A DNA stretch of 64,000 nucleotides from contig CAYVKE010000005.1 of assembly GCA_964451935.1 (NCBI GenBank), positions 1 to 64,000 on the forward strand. Direction: 5' to 3'. This document shows, piece after piece, positions 41,028-49,163 of the stretch. The stretch is from CALFXN01 sp964451935. Its GTDB lineage: Bacteria > Synergistota > Synergistia > Synergistales > Aminobacteriaceae. The notes under the pieces are model-generated. The model searched no databases. It was not told the origin of the DNA and saw only the letters and a list, made by a program, of their open reading frames with translations. Numbering within the stretch: the first letter of the stretch is position 1; every line of letters begins with the position of its first letter. A program made the translations under genes and the position numbers.

Positions 41028-41834
41028 TCATCTTGAACGAAATTGCTCTTCGACGCACGCGCGGCGAAACGAACCGGGAGCGACGCCGTATACGGCGCGG
41101 AACCACCTCGTGCAGTGGCTCTGATCGGCGAAGCCGGCGTCGAGAGAGGCCCGGGCAAGCGGAAGCCCCCGGAGGATCGACGCCCGCGCGAGTTCCACGC
41201 AACGGAGCATCCGGTATGCGTGGGGGGAAACGCCGAGGACCTTCGTAAACGTTCGGAGAAAGTGGTACTGGGAGAGTTCCGCAACGGCGGCAGCGTCGCG
41301 AAGCAGCACTCCTCCGGCTGCGTTGGCGCGGATGTATTCGGCGGCCCTTCGGACGGCGCGTTCGTTTCCCGGTTCGGTCGCCGCCGTTCCGGGCGACTGT
41401 CCCCATCGCGCGAAAAACGGCCCCAGCAGAGCGCTCAGACGTTGGCGCACCCACAGCTCGCACAGTCCGTCCGTCCGCTCGATCGCCCGGTGGAACCGGA
41501 TGAACTCGTGCGTCCACGGAGGATCGTCGACGGTCGCGGACGGGAAACGGACGGGTGTTCCGGGAAAGCCGGCGCCCCCGAGGATCTCCGTTATCAGTTC
41601 TTCGGAGGGATACATCATTCGATAGCGGAACCCGTCCCGCGTCCCGGGCTCCCCGTCGTGGACCTCGCCCGGGTTGATCGTAACCACCTGCCCCGGTACG
41701 ACCGCATGCGCGGCGCCCCGGTGGAAAAAGCGTTCTTCGCCCTCCTCGATGACGCCGATGGCATAGCCGTCGTGCGCGTGGCGGCGAAAGGAATAATCCG
41801 TGAAACGCGCCCTGAAAAGGAGAAGATCCGACAC
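41028..41834 (-). CDS. AraC-family transcriptional regulator of azlCD
   Basis: At least 268 aa: a cupin-like ligand-binding domain (FRRHAHDGYAIGVIEEGEERFF, PGEVHDGEPG) and a C-terminal double helix-turn-helix (about 165-260, ELSQYHFLRTFTKVLGVSPHAYR, AGFADQSHCTRWFR). The start is unclear. GTG at 41834 touches its GGAG. The same frame continues upstream through RYWRVPE, which homologues usually contain, to a stop near 41900 with no ATG/GTG/TTG. A strong AAGGAGGGG with an ATG at 41898 is in the other frame. Either an ATC start (41891) or a frameshift is possible. Confidence 0.88.
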   Translation of the reverse strand: MSDLLLFRARFTDYSFRRHAHDGYAIGVIEEGEERFFHRGAAHAVVPGQVVTINPGEVHDGEPGTRDGFRYRMMYPSEELITEILGGAGFPGTPVRFPSATVDDPPWTHEFIRFHRAIERTDGLCELWVRQRLSALLGPFFARWGQSPGTAATEPGNERAVRRAAEYIRANAAGGVLLRDAAAVAELSQYHFLRTFTKVLGVSPHAYRMLRCVELARASILRGLPLARASLDAGFADQSHCTRWFRAVYGVAPGSFRRACVEEQFRSR

Positions 41835-41906
41835 CTCCGGGACGCGCCAGTACCTCGTCTCGTTCTCGCGTTTGATCGGACGGCGACGGATGCTTCATCC
41901 CCTCCT

Positions 41907-42650
41907 TCAGTCCGGACGACGAGCGGCTTTCAGCGCAAAACACGCATGCCCGTCCCGTTCCTCAAGCTCCGGCGCGCAGCGGGAGACGTCGGCTTCGGCG
42001 GCGAAGGCGATATCCCGGGAAAAGCCGAGCCTGTCGAGAAGCAGCGCGTGCTCCGCCCGACGCAACCCGGCCTCCATGCCCCCGGCGCAGGTCCGGTAGA
42101 GGTCCAGCGCGGCCAGAACGCCGTCATCCGCCATATCGGGCTTCCAGCGGGAGATGATGCGGTCCGCGATGAGGCCGACGCAGAGCGTATCGTCGAGGGC
42201 GAAACGTCCGAGCCTCCCGGCCGAGAGGATTCCGACGGTCTCCAACCCCTCGAGACGGGAGGCGACCGCCGCCGCATTGCGGCAACACCCGGCCAGAACG
42301 ATCGCGCCCGTTCCGGCGGCGCGCTGAACGGCCCTCGTGCCGTTCGTCGTGGTCATGACCGCGACCGGATGGCGCGCAATCATGGCGGACGTCATCTCGA
42401 AGGGGGAATTCCCCGCGTCAAACCCGGGGACTTTCACGCATTCCCGTTCGCCGAGAAGCATACAGCGCTCCCCGAGTTCGCCGCGCAGGCGAAACGCATC
42501 CGGAACGTCCCCGACGGGAAAGAGCACCTCCCCTCCGGCGTCGAAAAACGCAACCATCGTCGTCGTGGCGCGAAGAACATCCACAACGATCCACGCGTCA
42601 GCCTGTTGTACGGGTTCCGACGGACTCAGCGTCGCAAGGAGTCTTTTCAC
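41907..42650 (-). CDS. comB: ComB-family 2-phosphosulfolactate phosphatase
   Basis: 247-aa Mg-dependent phosphatase family first known from coenzyme M synthesis. Motifs: VVDVLRATTTMVAFFDAGG at the N-terminus, TTTNGTRAVQRA and GCCRNAAAVA in the middle, and DDTLCVGLIADRI. GTG at 42650, ten bases after GAGAGG. In bacteria that make no coenzyme M the true substrate is open. It is divergent from the 31-aa gene. Confidence 0.87.
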   Translation of the reverse strand: MKRLLATLSPSEPVQQADAWIVVDVLRATTTMVAFFDAGGEVLFPVGDVPDAFRLRGELGERCMLLGERECVKVPGFDAGNSPFEMTSAMIARHPVAVMTTTNGTRAVQRAAGTGAIVLAGCCRNAAAVASRLEGLETVGILSAGRLGRFALDDTLCVGLIADRIISRWKPDMADDGVLAALDLYRTCAGGMEAGLRRAEHALLLDRLGFSRDIAFAAEADVSRCAPELEERDGHACFALKAARRPD

Positions 42651-42859
42651 GGCATCGCATCCTCTCAGGTTTTCTATTGTATTCCTTGCCGGAACGGGAA
42701 AAAAGGAGCGCCGCCGCCTTTTTCCACCCGTATCGCCGCTGAAGACGCCGAGTTGGGCTGCCGGTGAGAACGGCTGTGCGGCGATGAGAACCATGAAGGG
42801 GCGCCCCCGTTTTCCCCTTCTTTTTTCGATTTGCCGCAATTATTCGATCAGCGCCATCA
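42651..42859. other. Intergenic region between comB and the 31-aa gene
   Basis: No gene supported. A TACAAT element on the minus strand about 20 bp before the comB start may be its -10, with a poor -35. Short GC-rich inverted pieces near 42690-42790 do not form a convincing structure. Confidence 0.4.
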
Positions 42860-42887
42860 TTGTTGATCGGATCACATTGAGTACAAT
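42860..42887 (+). promoter_or_regulatory. Sigma-70-type promoter for the 31-aa gene
   Basis: TTGTTG (42860-42865), 16-bp spacer, TACAAT (42882-42887). The start would be near 42894, giving a 62-nt leader. Confidence 0.5.
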
Positions 42888-42955
42888 TCATGAAGCATCG
42901 TCACCCCCGGCGAGGATCCGGACGTTATTGAAACGGGGAAGCGAGGAGGGATATC

Positions 42956-43051
42956 ATGGCGGAGGCGCAGGCAAAGAAAATGGGACTTGTGCAGTGGCTG
43001 CTTATCGGAATCGTCGTTGCGGGAGGATTGTATATGTTTTTCGCCCACTGA
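42956..43051 (+). CDS. 31-aa single-helix membrane protein
   Basis: A small gene with every sign of expression: promoter at 42860-42887, GAGGAGGG six bases before the ATG at 42956, and a strong terminator beginning 18 bp after the stop. The product has a short basic head (MAEAQAKKMG) and one membrane helix (about 12-29, LVQWLLIGIVVAGGLYMFF), ending AH. No match to a named family is recognised. Size and layout fit stress-type or regulatory membrane microproteins; function unknown. Confidence 0.8.
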   Translation: MAEAQAKKMGLVQWLLIGIVVAGGLYMFFAH

Positions 43052-43069
43052 GGGCGAAACGATCGAAAC

Positions 43070-43110
43070 AAAGAGAGCGGAAATCGCCGCAGCGATTTCC
43101 GCTCTCTTTT
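43070..43110. terminator. Bidirectional terminator
   Basis: A perfect 17-bp stem (43070-43086 with 43093-43109) and 6-nt loop, with TTTT on the plus side and U-rich sequence on the minus side. It serves the 31-aa gene and the convergent 304-aa gene ending at 43131. Confidence 0.92.
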
Positions 43111-43130
43111 CGCACCGATGCGGAATCGAT

Positions 43131-44045
43131 CTACCTCGCTCCGTTGACGGAAGAGAGGCTCTGCAATCCGGACGCGTACCGCCCGCGCTCGACGACCGCC
43201 TCGAGCGCATCAAGATACCCCCAGGTCGCCGCAACGATCTCCCTGATGGAGAGTTTCCTCTTCTCGCGAAGTTCGTTCCATATCTGCACGGGAAGATACA
43301 TCCAGATTCTGAAGGATGTCTCCGTATTGTCCACAGGCTGCTCCGCAAGAATGAGGTAGCCCGCCTTGCTGTACAGCACGACGGGACGGGAACTCTGTGA
43401 ATGCATCCGCTGAAGGTCGTCCAGCGTAAAGGAATACGATTCCATCTCCCCGATGTCCTTTCGCCCCGGGAGATCCGTCAGCGAAAACCACGCCTTCGGA
43501 GGAACGCCGTCCTCAAAGACGCCGGTCGCGTTCTTGAGCCAGGTCTTCACGCGCGTCACCGCCCCGTAGTCCCCGCGGGAGAGCGCGAAACGGATTCCCC
43601 AATACGCCATCCGGGACATCTCGTCCTTATCGAGGGCCTCGAGAAAAGCCTGTTCGCTCTTGACGACTTCGTCGTCCACGGGAGCGCCGCCCGCCATCAG
43701 ACTCCGGACGATGAGCGCAGCCGGAAGATGCTCTCCGGGAGGCGGCATTTGGGAGAACAAATGGCTGCGCAGGTTCGCGACGACATCCCGGGAAAGGGTG
43801 ACGCTTCCGTTGTCCCCGAGCGCCAGCACAACCGCGCGACTGTCATAGAGGAACACTTCTTTCGTCACTTCGCTCCCAAGTTTTCCGAGCACCCATTCAT
43901 CCGTTCTCCGGATGCCGGGCATTCCCAGAATATAGCGATTGAAAGGGAGCAGCAGCATCACATGGACTTCTTTGCGCTCCGGCAATCCGGTGCGGTCATC
44001 GGGCAACCGGACAATCGTTCCCTTCGACATGAGTTCAAAGATCAT
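43131..44045 (-). CDS. Uncharacterised 304-aa protein
   Basis: Not recognised. No signal peptide or membrane helix. An N-terminal beta-rich part (KGTIVRLPDDRTGLP, MLLLPFNRYILGMPGI, VFLYDSRAVVLALGDNGSVTL) leads into a helical part (LEALDKDEMSRMAYWGIRFALSRGDY) and a C-terminal part ending IVAATWGYLDALEAVVERGRYAS-like helix. ATG nine bases after GGGAGGG. It is last in the minus-strand envelope cluster and is followed by the bidirectional terminator. Confidence 0.75.
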   Translation of the reverse strand: MIFELMSKGTIVRLPDDRTGLPERKEVHVMLLLPFNRYILGMPGIRRTDEWVLGKLGSEVTKEVFLYDSRAVVLALGDNGSVTLSRDVVANLRSHLFSQMPPPGEHLPAALIVRSLMAGGAPVDDEVVKSEQAFLEALDKDEMSRMAYWGIRFALSRGDYGAVTRVKTWLKNATGVFEDGVPPKAWFSLTDLPGRKDIGEMESYSFTLDDLQRMHSQSSRPVVLYSKAGYLILAEQPVDNTETSFRIWMYLPVQIWNELREKRKLSIREIVAATWGYLDALEAVVERGRYASGLQSLSSVNGAR

Positions 44046-44109
44046 GGAGCATCCCTCCCCTTTCCTCCGCTCTTCGGATTATTAACACTAACACTTCAGG
44101 CCCATTCTT

Positions 44110-44982
44110 TCAAGCGATATCTCCCGGAGCCCGGGGCCAGCGCCTGTGAAGCCAGAGCCACTGTTCCGGATGCCGCCGGACGATGTTCTCAAGCGTCCGG
44201 TCCACCCGCAGGATCGTCCTCCGGATCCTGTCGTCCCTGTCCTCTCCGGGTTCCGCCTCAAAAGGCCGTCCGATGACGACCCGGTGGCAAAACGGAGCCG
44301 TCCGGACCGCCACGACCGGAACGATGGGAACGCCGGCGAGAACGGCCACGGCCGCAGGTCCGGGCGCCGTATAACACGGCCGTCCGAAAAACACCGACGG
44401 GATCCCGTGAACCGGAGACCACGCCTGATCCGGCATGATCCCGACGAATCCCCCGCGTTTGACGTGAGCCAGAATCATCTTCAGGCTCGCCGTCTTGTCG
44501 AACGTCCTCACCCCCACCGCAGTCCGGAAAGAAGTGATGAGTTCCGAGAGATCCGGAGCATCAGGGTTGCGGGCGACGACCTCCGTCAGGTACCCGGCAT
44601 GCGACAGCCACGCTCCCAGCATCTCCCAGTTTCCGAAATGTCCGGAAAGGATCACTGCGCCCGTTCCGTGCGCCCGCAGATCCCGGAGCGTCTGTTCCCC
44701 CTCGACCTCCGGGACCCAGTCGAAAACCGACCGGGGATGATTCACGAGACAGAGGTATTCCGCCGCCGTCAGCGTAATGTGACGGTATACTTCGCGAAGG
44801 ATCTCCCGACGCTGCGCTTCGTCCTTCTCCGGGTACGCCCGGGCCAGATTGAGCAGCCCGACGGCTTTCCTCGGTCCGACGCAGCGGATTCCGCAATCCA
44901 GTATCCGGGCAAGCGCCCGTGCGGCCCATTCCGGCGCCGCGGCCCGGGAGACCGCACGCACAAAGCCCGCGCGTGCGGTCAT
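44110..44982 (-). CDS. LpxL/HtrB-family lipid A biosynthesis acyltransferase
   Basis: 290-aa inner-membrane acyltransferase adding secondary acyl chains to lipid A precursor. The catalytic HX4E motif is HFGNWE (near 115-120). Further family blocks are MPDQAWSPVHGIPSVFFGRPCYT and the C-terminal HPEQWLWLHRRW. Only a weak N-terminal hydrophobic anchor is visible. Its presence implies a lipopolysaccharide outer membrane. It overlaps the glycosyltransferase gene by 4 bp. Confidence 0.92.
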   Translation of the reverse strand: MTARAGFVRAVSRAAAPEWAARALARILDCGIRCVGPRKAVGLLNLARAYPEKDEAQRREILREVYRHITLTAAEYLCLVNHPRSVFDWVPEVEGEQTLRDLRAHGTGAVILSGHFGNWEMLGAWLSHAGYLTEVVARNPDAPDLSELITSFRTAVGVRTFDKTASLKMILAHVKRGGFVGIMPDQAWSPVHGIPSVFFGRPCYTAPGPAAVAVLAGVPIVPVVAVRTAPFCHRVVIGRPFEAEPGEDRDDRIRRTILRVDRTLENIVRRHPEQWLWLHRRWPRAPGDIA

Positions 44983-45884
44983 TTTTCGCCGCGAAGCGTT
45001 TGGTACAGCTGCTCCAGCGCTTCTCCGCCCCGTTCCCGCGGATAGTTCTCCCGAATCCGCCTGCGCGCCCGCGCCGCAACGCCCCGACCGGCCTCGCCGA
45101 ACGCGTCCTCAAGGACATTCTTCCACCCGGACAACGCATTGTCGGCAGGGACCAGATACCCGTCCTCCCCGAGCAGCTCGGCGAGGAACGGCGATGAGGG
45201 TGCGACGGTTGGAACTCCCGAAAGCGCGGCTCTAGCAGAAAGCAGGGCAAGGGATTCCGTCACGGTCGGAATCAGCAGGACGCCGCCGGTGCGGTCGAAA
45301 CGACGGACGGCGTCGCCGTGGGACGCCATCGGGATGCTCCACGGGACGGAAACGCCCGGAAAGGGAAGCGAGTAGACCGATTTCCCGAGCTGCCGGACGA
45401 TATCGCGAAATCCAGGATACAGGCCGCCGGATCGGGAGCAGGCGAGCACAAGGGCCTTCGTCTCGTCGGGAGCGCCCGCGTCCTGCTCCATGGGAACGCG
45501 ATACTCGAAGGCCGGAGGAATAAAGAACTCTCCGCGTCCCGCTTTGCAGCGAAAGAGCGACGTCGGGTGTCCCCGCCATTGCGGGACCGGGTCCATAGAT
45601 GAATGGACGGTTCGCACCCGCAGGCGCACGGCGGACCACCACTTCGGAGGAGGTCCCCAGAGGTGCCAGAGGGAGCCCCGCGTTCCTATAAGGAGCGAAC
45701 GCTCCATGGCGTTCAGGGAGGCCCATGACACGGCGTCCCCCCCGATATTGTCCGTCCCCCCGGCGCAGAGGACCGAGATGTCCTCGCCGCGCTCCCGCGC
45801 GGCCGCCGCCAGGGAACCGATCACTTCCGACTCCCACGGAAAGGGCGTGTCCTCGACGAACCAGTAGCATGCATGTCTCTCCAT
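44979..45884 (-). CDS. Glycosyltransferase (GT-B type)
   Basis: 301-aa probable glycosyltransferase. The C-terminal half has the GT4-like donor site (GGVLLIPTVTESLALLSARAALSGVPTVAP, E-x7-E spacing around 210-225) and PADNALSGWKNVLEDAF. The N-terminal half is short for the family. ATG behind AAGGAG. Overlap with the lipid A acyltransferase suggests a role in lipopolysaccharide core or envelope glycan synthesis. Confidence 0.78.
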   Translation of the reverse strand: MERHACYWFVEDTPFPWESEVIGSLAAAARERGEDISVLCAGGTDNIGGDAVSWASLNAMERSLLIGTRGSLWHLWGPPPKWWSAVRLRVRTVHSSMDPVPQWRGHPTSLFRCKAGRGEFFIPPAFEYRVPMEQDAGAPDETKALVLACSRSGGLYPGFRDIVRQLGKSVYSLPFPGVSVPWSIPMASHGDAVRRFDRTGGVLLIPTVTESLALLSARAALSGVPTVAPSSPFLAELLGEDGYLVPADNALSGWKNVLEDAFGEAGRGVAARARRRIRENYPRERGGEALEQLYQTLRGEK

Positions 45885-45920
45885 GAAACCGACTCCTTTT
45901 TAGCCCGTGTCGTTTCGTCC

Positions 45921-47393
45921 TTACGGAACCACGGACGGATCATTCATCGGCGACGTCCATTCCGCAACCCCTTCGTCAAGCGTCGGAAGGACGACGGAAA
46001 GCATCCCCAGACGCCGAACGGACGTCAGCGCCCTGCGAAGCTCCGACAGCGAATCGGCGGACAGTCCGAATTTTTCGGCCGCTGCATCCGCCTGCGCCAG
46101 CGATTCCATCAATTCGTCGAACCGCTCTGTATTTACGTGAAACCATGCGACGGAACGCTTGAATTCCCTGAAGGCTGGGACTTCGGAACGAAGGGGGAAT
46201 CGTCTTCCTTCGGCGAGATACTCCCTGTCGAGAACGCCGTAGATTGCGTTGTTCGCGTTCGAGAGCCCTGCCAGCGAGAAGGGCGTCGAAGCCGTCCCGC
46301 CGGATTCGTATCCGTCGACCCGTTCGACGGCGGGAACAAGGAGGTTCCAGTCCTTGTTCCAGAACGCTTCGGTCACCCTCTGCGCCGTTTTTCCCCTGTC
46401 CGGGAACTGGAGGATCATTCCCGGCAGCGAGAATACGAGAAAACGCGCGCTTCCCCCGATGCAGGCCACGATGGGGCCCGAAAGGAACTTCATCGTCTCC
46501 GTGCGGTCGAACCCCATCCGTTCCGTCATATTCTGAAGCCCGACAGCCCGAAGGCGGTCCGGGGACAGGATCCCCGGCGAAATGCCGCCGGCGAGCAGAA
46601 GCGGTCTGGGGGCGATCAGCGCATCGCTCCAGGAGACGGGGCGCAACAGGTCCGCCGCTTTTTCGGGGAAAAGCGCCGACAGGCCGTTCACCTTCCACCG
46701 GAGCCGACCGAACGGACCGTCCTCTTTCCACGCGACGTCGAACAGCAGCGCGCCGGGCTTGAGATCGCAGCCCGAAAGCGCCGCCCAGTGGGCGAAAAGC
46801 CCTCCGTCGAAGAAACGCAGGTGATTCGGCCAGAGGGGCTCGACATCGAAACGGGCGTCGATGGGCGTCTTCGTTCCTTCCAGCGTCGCCAGCATTCGCC
46901 CCAATCGTCCCTCGTCCGAGGCGAGAAGCGTCATTGCGCCGCCGGAACCAAGAAGGATCCTCCCGCCGGAGTTCCTCGAAACACGCGCCCACGCCGCATC
47001 GCGACTCACCGAAAAGCCCATTGCGCTCCACGCTTCGGGCGTCACGCCCCGCGCCGCCTTTTCGGCGACGGCGCGGGGGAAAAACGCCGCCGCGCTGCAC
47101 GAGAACCGTCCCGCGCCCGGTTCGACCAGGATGACCGCCTGTTCCGCGACCGAAAGGAGGGCGAGGAAGTCCGCGACGGACGAGTTTTCTATCTGCGCCC
47201 CTGTCGCCGTTCGTATGGCTTCGAACGCCGCGCCGCGTCCAAGGACGAAGAAATACGGGGCCCCCTCCGGCGGCGGAGGAATCGCTCCCGAGAGACGCCG
47301 TCCGTCCGGCTCGCGGCCAAAGGCCAGAAACACCGCCGCAAGAGCGACGCTTCCCGCAAGCGCGGCGCACCAGAACCGCACGTTTCGTCGCAT
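45921..47393 (-). CDS. Uncharacterised 490-aa membrane-anchored protein
   Basis: Not recognised. A basic start and one helix (about 7-25) anchor a large exported domain, Ala/Gly/Leu-rich, with FFVLGRGAAFEAIRTATG, GRILLGSGGAMTLLAS and LAGGISPGILSPDRLRA. The alternating beta/alpha pattern somewhat resembles DUF3352-type exported proteins, but that is a guess. ATG eight bases after AAGGG; the stop lies 36 bp before the glycosyltransferase start. Likely periplasmic and part of the envelope cluster. Confidence 0.75.
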   Translation of the reverse strand: MRRNVRFWCAALAGSVALAAVFLAFGREPDGRRLSGAIPPPPEGAPYFFVLGRGAAFEAIRTATGAQIENSSVADFLALLSVAEQAVILVEPGAGRFSCSAAAFFPRAVAEKAARGVTPEAWSAMGFSVSRDAAWARVSRNSGGRILLGSGGAMTLLASDEGRLGRMLATLEGTKTPIDARFDVEPLWPNHLRFFDGGLFAHWAALSGCDLKPGALLFDVAWKEDGPFGRLRWKVNGLSALFPEKAADLLRPVSWSDALIAPRPLLLAGGISPGILSPDRLRAVGLQNMTERMGFDRTETMKFLSGPIVACIGGSARFLVFSLPGMILQFPDRGKTAQRVTEAFWNKDWNLLVPAVERVDGYESGGTASTPFSLAGLSNANNAIYGVLDREYLAEGRRFPLRSEVPAFREFKRSVAWFHVNTERFDELMESLAQADAAAEKFGLSADSLSELRRALTSVRRLGMLSVVLPTLDEGVAEWTSPMNDPSVVP

Positions 47394-47519
47394 GGGACCA
47401 CCCTTTCAGGCTTCTCCGTCGTCCTCGGGGAACGCAGGGCGCGCCTTCCCCCCCGTTTCATAGTGTGTCGGATGCTTCCCGGGCCGAAACGAGTTTCTGA
47501 ACGGCGATTTGCGGATCGT

Positions 47520-49163
47520 CTATCCCCTGGACGTCGATCCGGGAACGGCCTCCTTCGCCGTGCGCCCGTCCGCGGTTTCGAGCAATGTCCGGCTCGACTG
47601 GAGAAGCGGCAGGACATCCGCATAGTCCTGTCCGGAGGCCGCGTGCTCCTTCATCGCGGAAGCCAGGACCGCGATTTCGGAGAGCAGGCGCTCCACGGAA
47701 TCCATCGCGCTTGCCGCGGGCGCCAGCCGGAGGATTTCGCGTTCGGCCTCCTCCCGTCGGGACGACAACAGGATCTCCTGACCCGGCGTCGGGACGACCG
47801 CCGGGCTGCCGATTTCCCGAATCCCATCCGCAAGCGATTCCGAAGCCTCGGGTTCGCCGTGGGTGATGATGAAAACGGGACCGCCGGCGCCGTCTCCCGG
47901 AGCCGGAATGAAGTTCGCGGCCCACGTCAGAAGGTCGTTCCGGTCTCCGTGGGCCGAAAAACCGTTGATGGTGTGAAGTTTCGCCTTGACGACAACGTCT
48001 TCGCCCGCGATCCGCAGGTTCGTCTCGCCGTCGACCAGCCGGCGGCCGAGCGTCCCCTTCGCCTGGTATCCGACGAAGACGACGTGATTGCTCGGGTCCC
48101 AGACGCCGTGCTTGAGATGATGCACGACGCGTCCGCCGTTGCACATGCCGCTCCCGGCGAGCACGACCGCATTCCGCACTTCGTTGATCGCCTGCGATTC
48201 CTTCACGTCCGATACGTACCGCAGACGGTCCGGCATGAACGGATCGACATCTTTGGCAGTCCACGACTGTATCTCCGAGGACATGATATTCGTATGTTTC
48301 CGGTAAATCTCCGTCGCCTTCACGCCCATCGGCGAGTCGAAGTAGATCGGCGCGCCGTCGAGGACTCTCGTCTTCTGCAGAAGCATCAGTTCGTACAGGA
48401 TCCTCTGCGCCCGGTCGACGACGAACGTCGGGATGATGACCTTCGCCCCGGCCGACAACGCGTCCTTCATGACCGACCGGAACTCTTCGCGGCTTTCGAG
48501 GTTCGATTTGTGCAGCCGGTCGCCGTACGTCGACTCCAGAATGACGTAATCCGCCTCGGTGATGATGGCCGGATTGCGCTCCATCACCGTCTCCTGCGGT
48601 CCGAGGTCGCCGCTGAAGACGACCGTTACGCGTTCATCCCCTTCCGTAAGCCAGACCTCGAGAATCGCGCTTCCGAGAATATGCCCCGCATCGCGAAAGC
48701 GCACCGCGACTCCCGGCGCGACGTCGATCCGTTCGTCGTAGCTCGCCGGGGAAAGATGCGACAGCGCCTTTTCCACGTCGTCGAGAGAATACAGGGGTTC
48801 CACGGGCGGAATGCCCTTCCGCTCGTTCTTCCGGGTCTTCCACTCGGCCTCTTCGCGCATGAGATTCGCCGAATCGCGCCAGAGGACGTCGAGAAGCTCG
48901 AGCGTCGGCAGCGTCGCCCGGATGGCCCCGAAAAACCCCTGTTTGACGAGGAGCGGTATCCGTCCGGAATGATCCAGATGCGCGTGGGTGAGCAACACCG
49001 CGTTCAGCGTGGAGGGAGCGAAGGGAAAGGGCGACTTGTTCCGCGTTTCGTCGTCGCGGCCCTGAAAGGTTCCGCAATCGACGAGGACTCTGCTTCCGGC
49101 GCATTCAATGAGGTAATTCGATCCGGTCACCTCTCCGGCGGCTCCCAAAACAGTCAGTCTCAT
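47520..49163 (-). CDS. MBL-fold beta-CASP RNA-metabolising hydrolase
   Basis: 547-aa metallo-beta-lactamase with a beta-CASP insert, the family of RNase J and CPSF-73-like enzymes. Zinc motif THAHLDHSGRIP (about 59-70), then the DAGHILGSAILEV and FSGDLG blocks. Beta-CASP motifs include IIPTFVVDRAQ, SGMCNGGRVVHHL and NGFSAHGDR. A C-terminal extension of about 80 residues follows the core. Its ATG overlaps the kinase stop by 1 bp. Confidence 0.9.
   Translation of the reverse strand: MRLTVLGAAGEVTGSNYLIECAGSRVLVDCGTFQGRDDETRNKSPFPFAPSTLNAVLLTHAHLDHSGRIPLLVKQGFFGAIRATLPTLELLDVLWRDSANLMREEAEWKTRKNERKGIPPVEPLYSLDDVEKALSHLSPASYDERIDVAPGVAVRFRDAGHILGSAILEVWLTEGDERVTVVFSGDLGPQETVMERNPAIITEADYVILESTYGDRLHKSNLESREEFRSVMKDALSAGAKVIIPTFVVDRAQRILYELMLLQKTRVLDGAPIYFDSPMGVKATEIYRKHTNIMSSEIQSWTAKDVDPFMPDRLRYVSDVKESQAINEVRNAVVLAGSGMCNGGRVVHHLKHGVWDPSNHVVFVGYQAKGTLGRRLVDGETNLRIAGEDVVVKAKLHTINGFSAHGDRNDLLTWAANFIPAPGDGAGGPVFIITHGEPEASESLADGIREIGSPAVVPTPGQEILLSSRREEAEREILRLAPAASAMDSVERLLSEIAVLASAMKEHAASGQDYADVLPLLQSSRTLLETADGRTAKEAVPGSTSRG

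Noticed and set aside
47458..48264. Minus-strand frame overlapping the beta-CASP gene, considered as a frameshifted C-terminus
   Set aside because: The main frame ends normally after the conserved core; the alternate frame shows no family motif.
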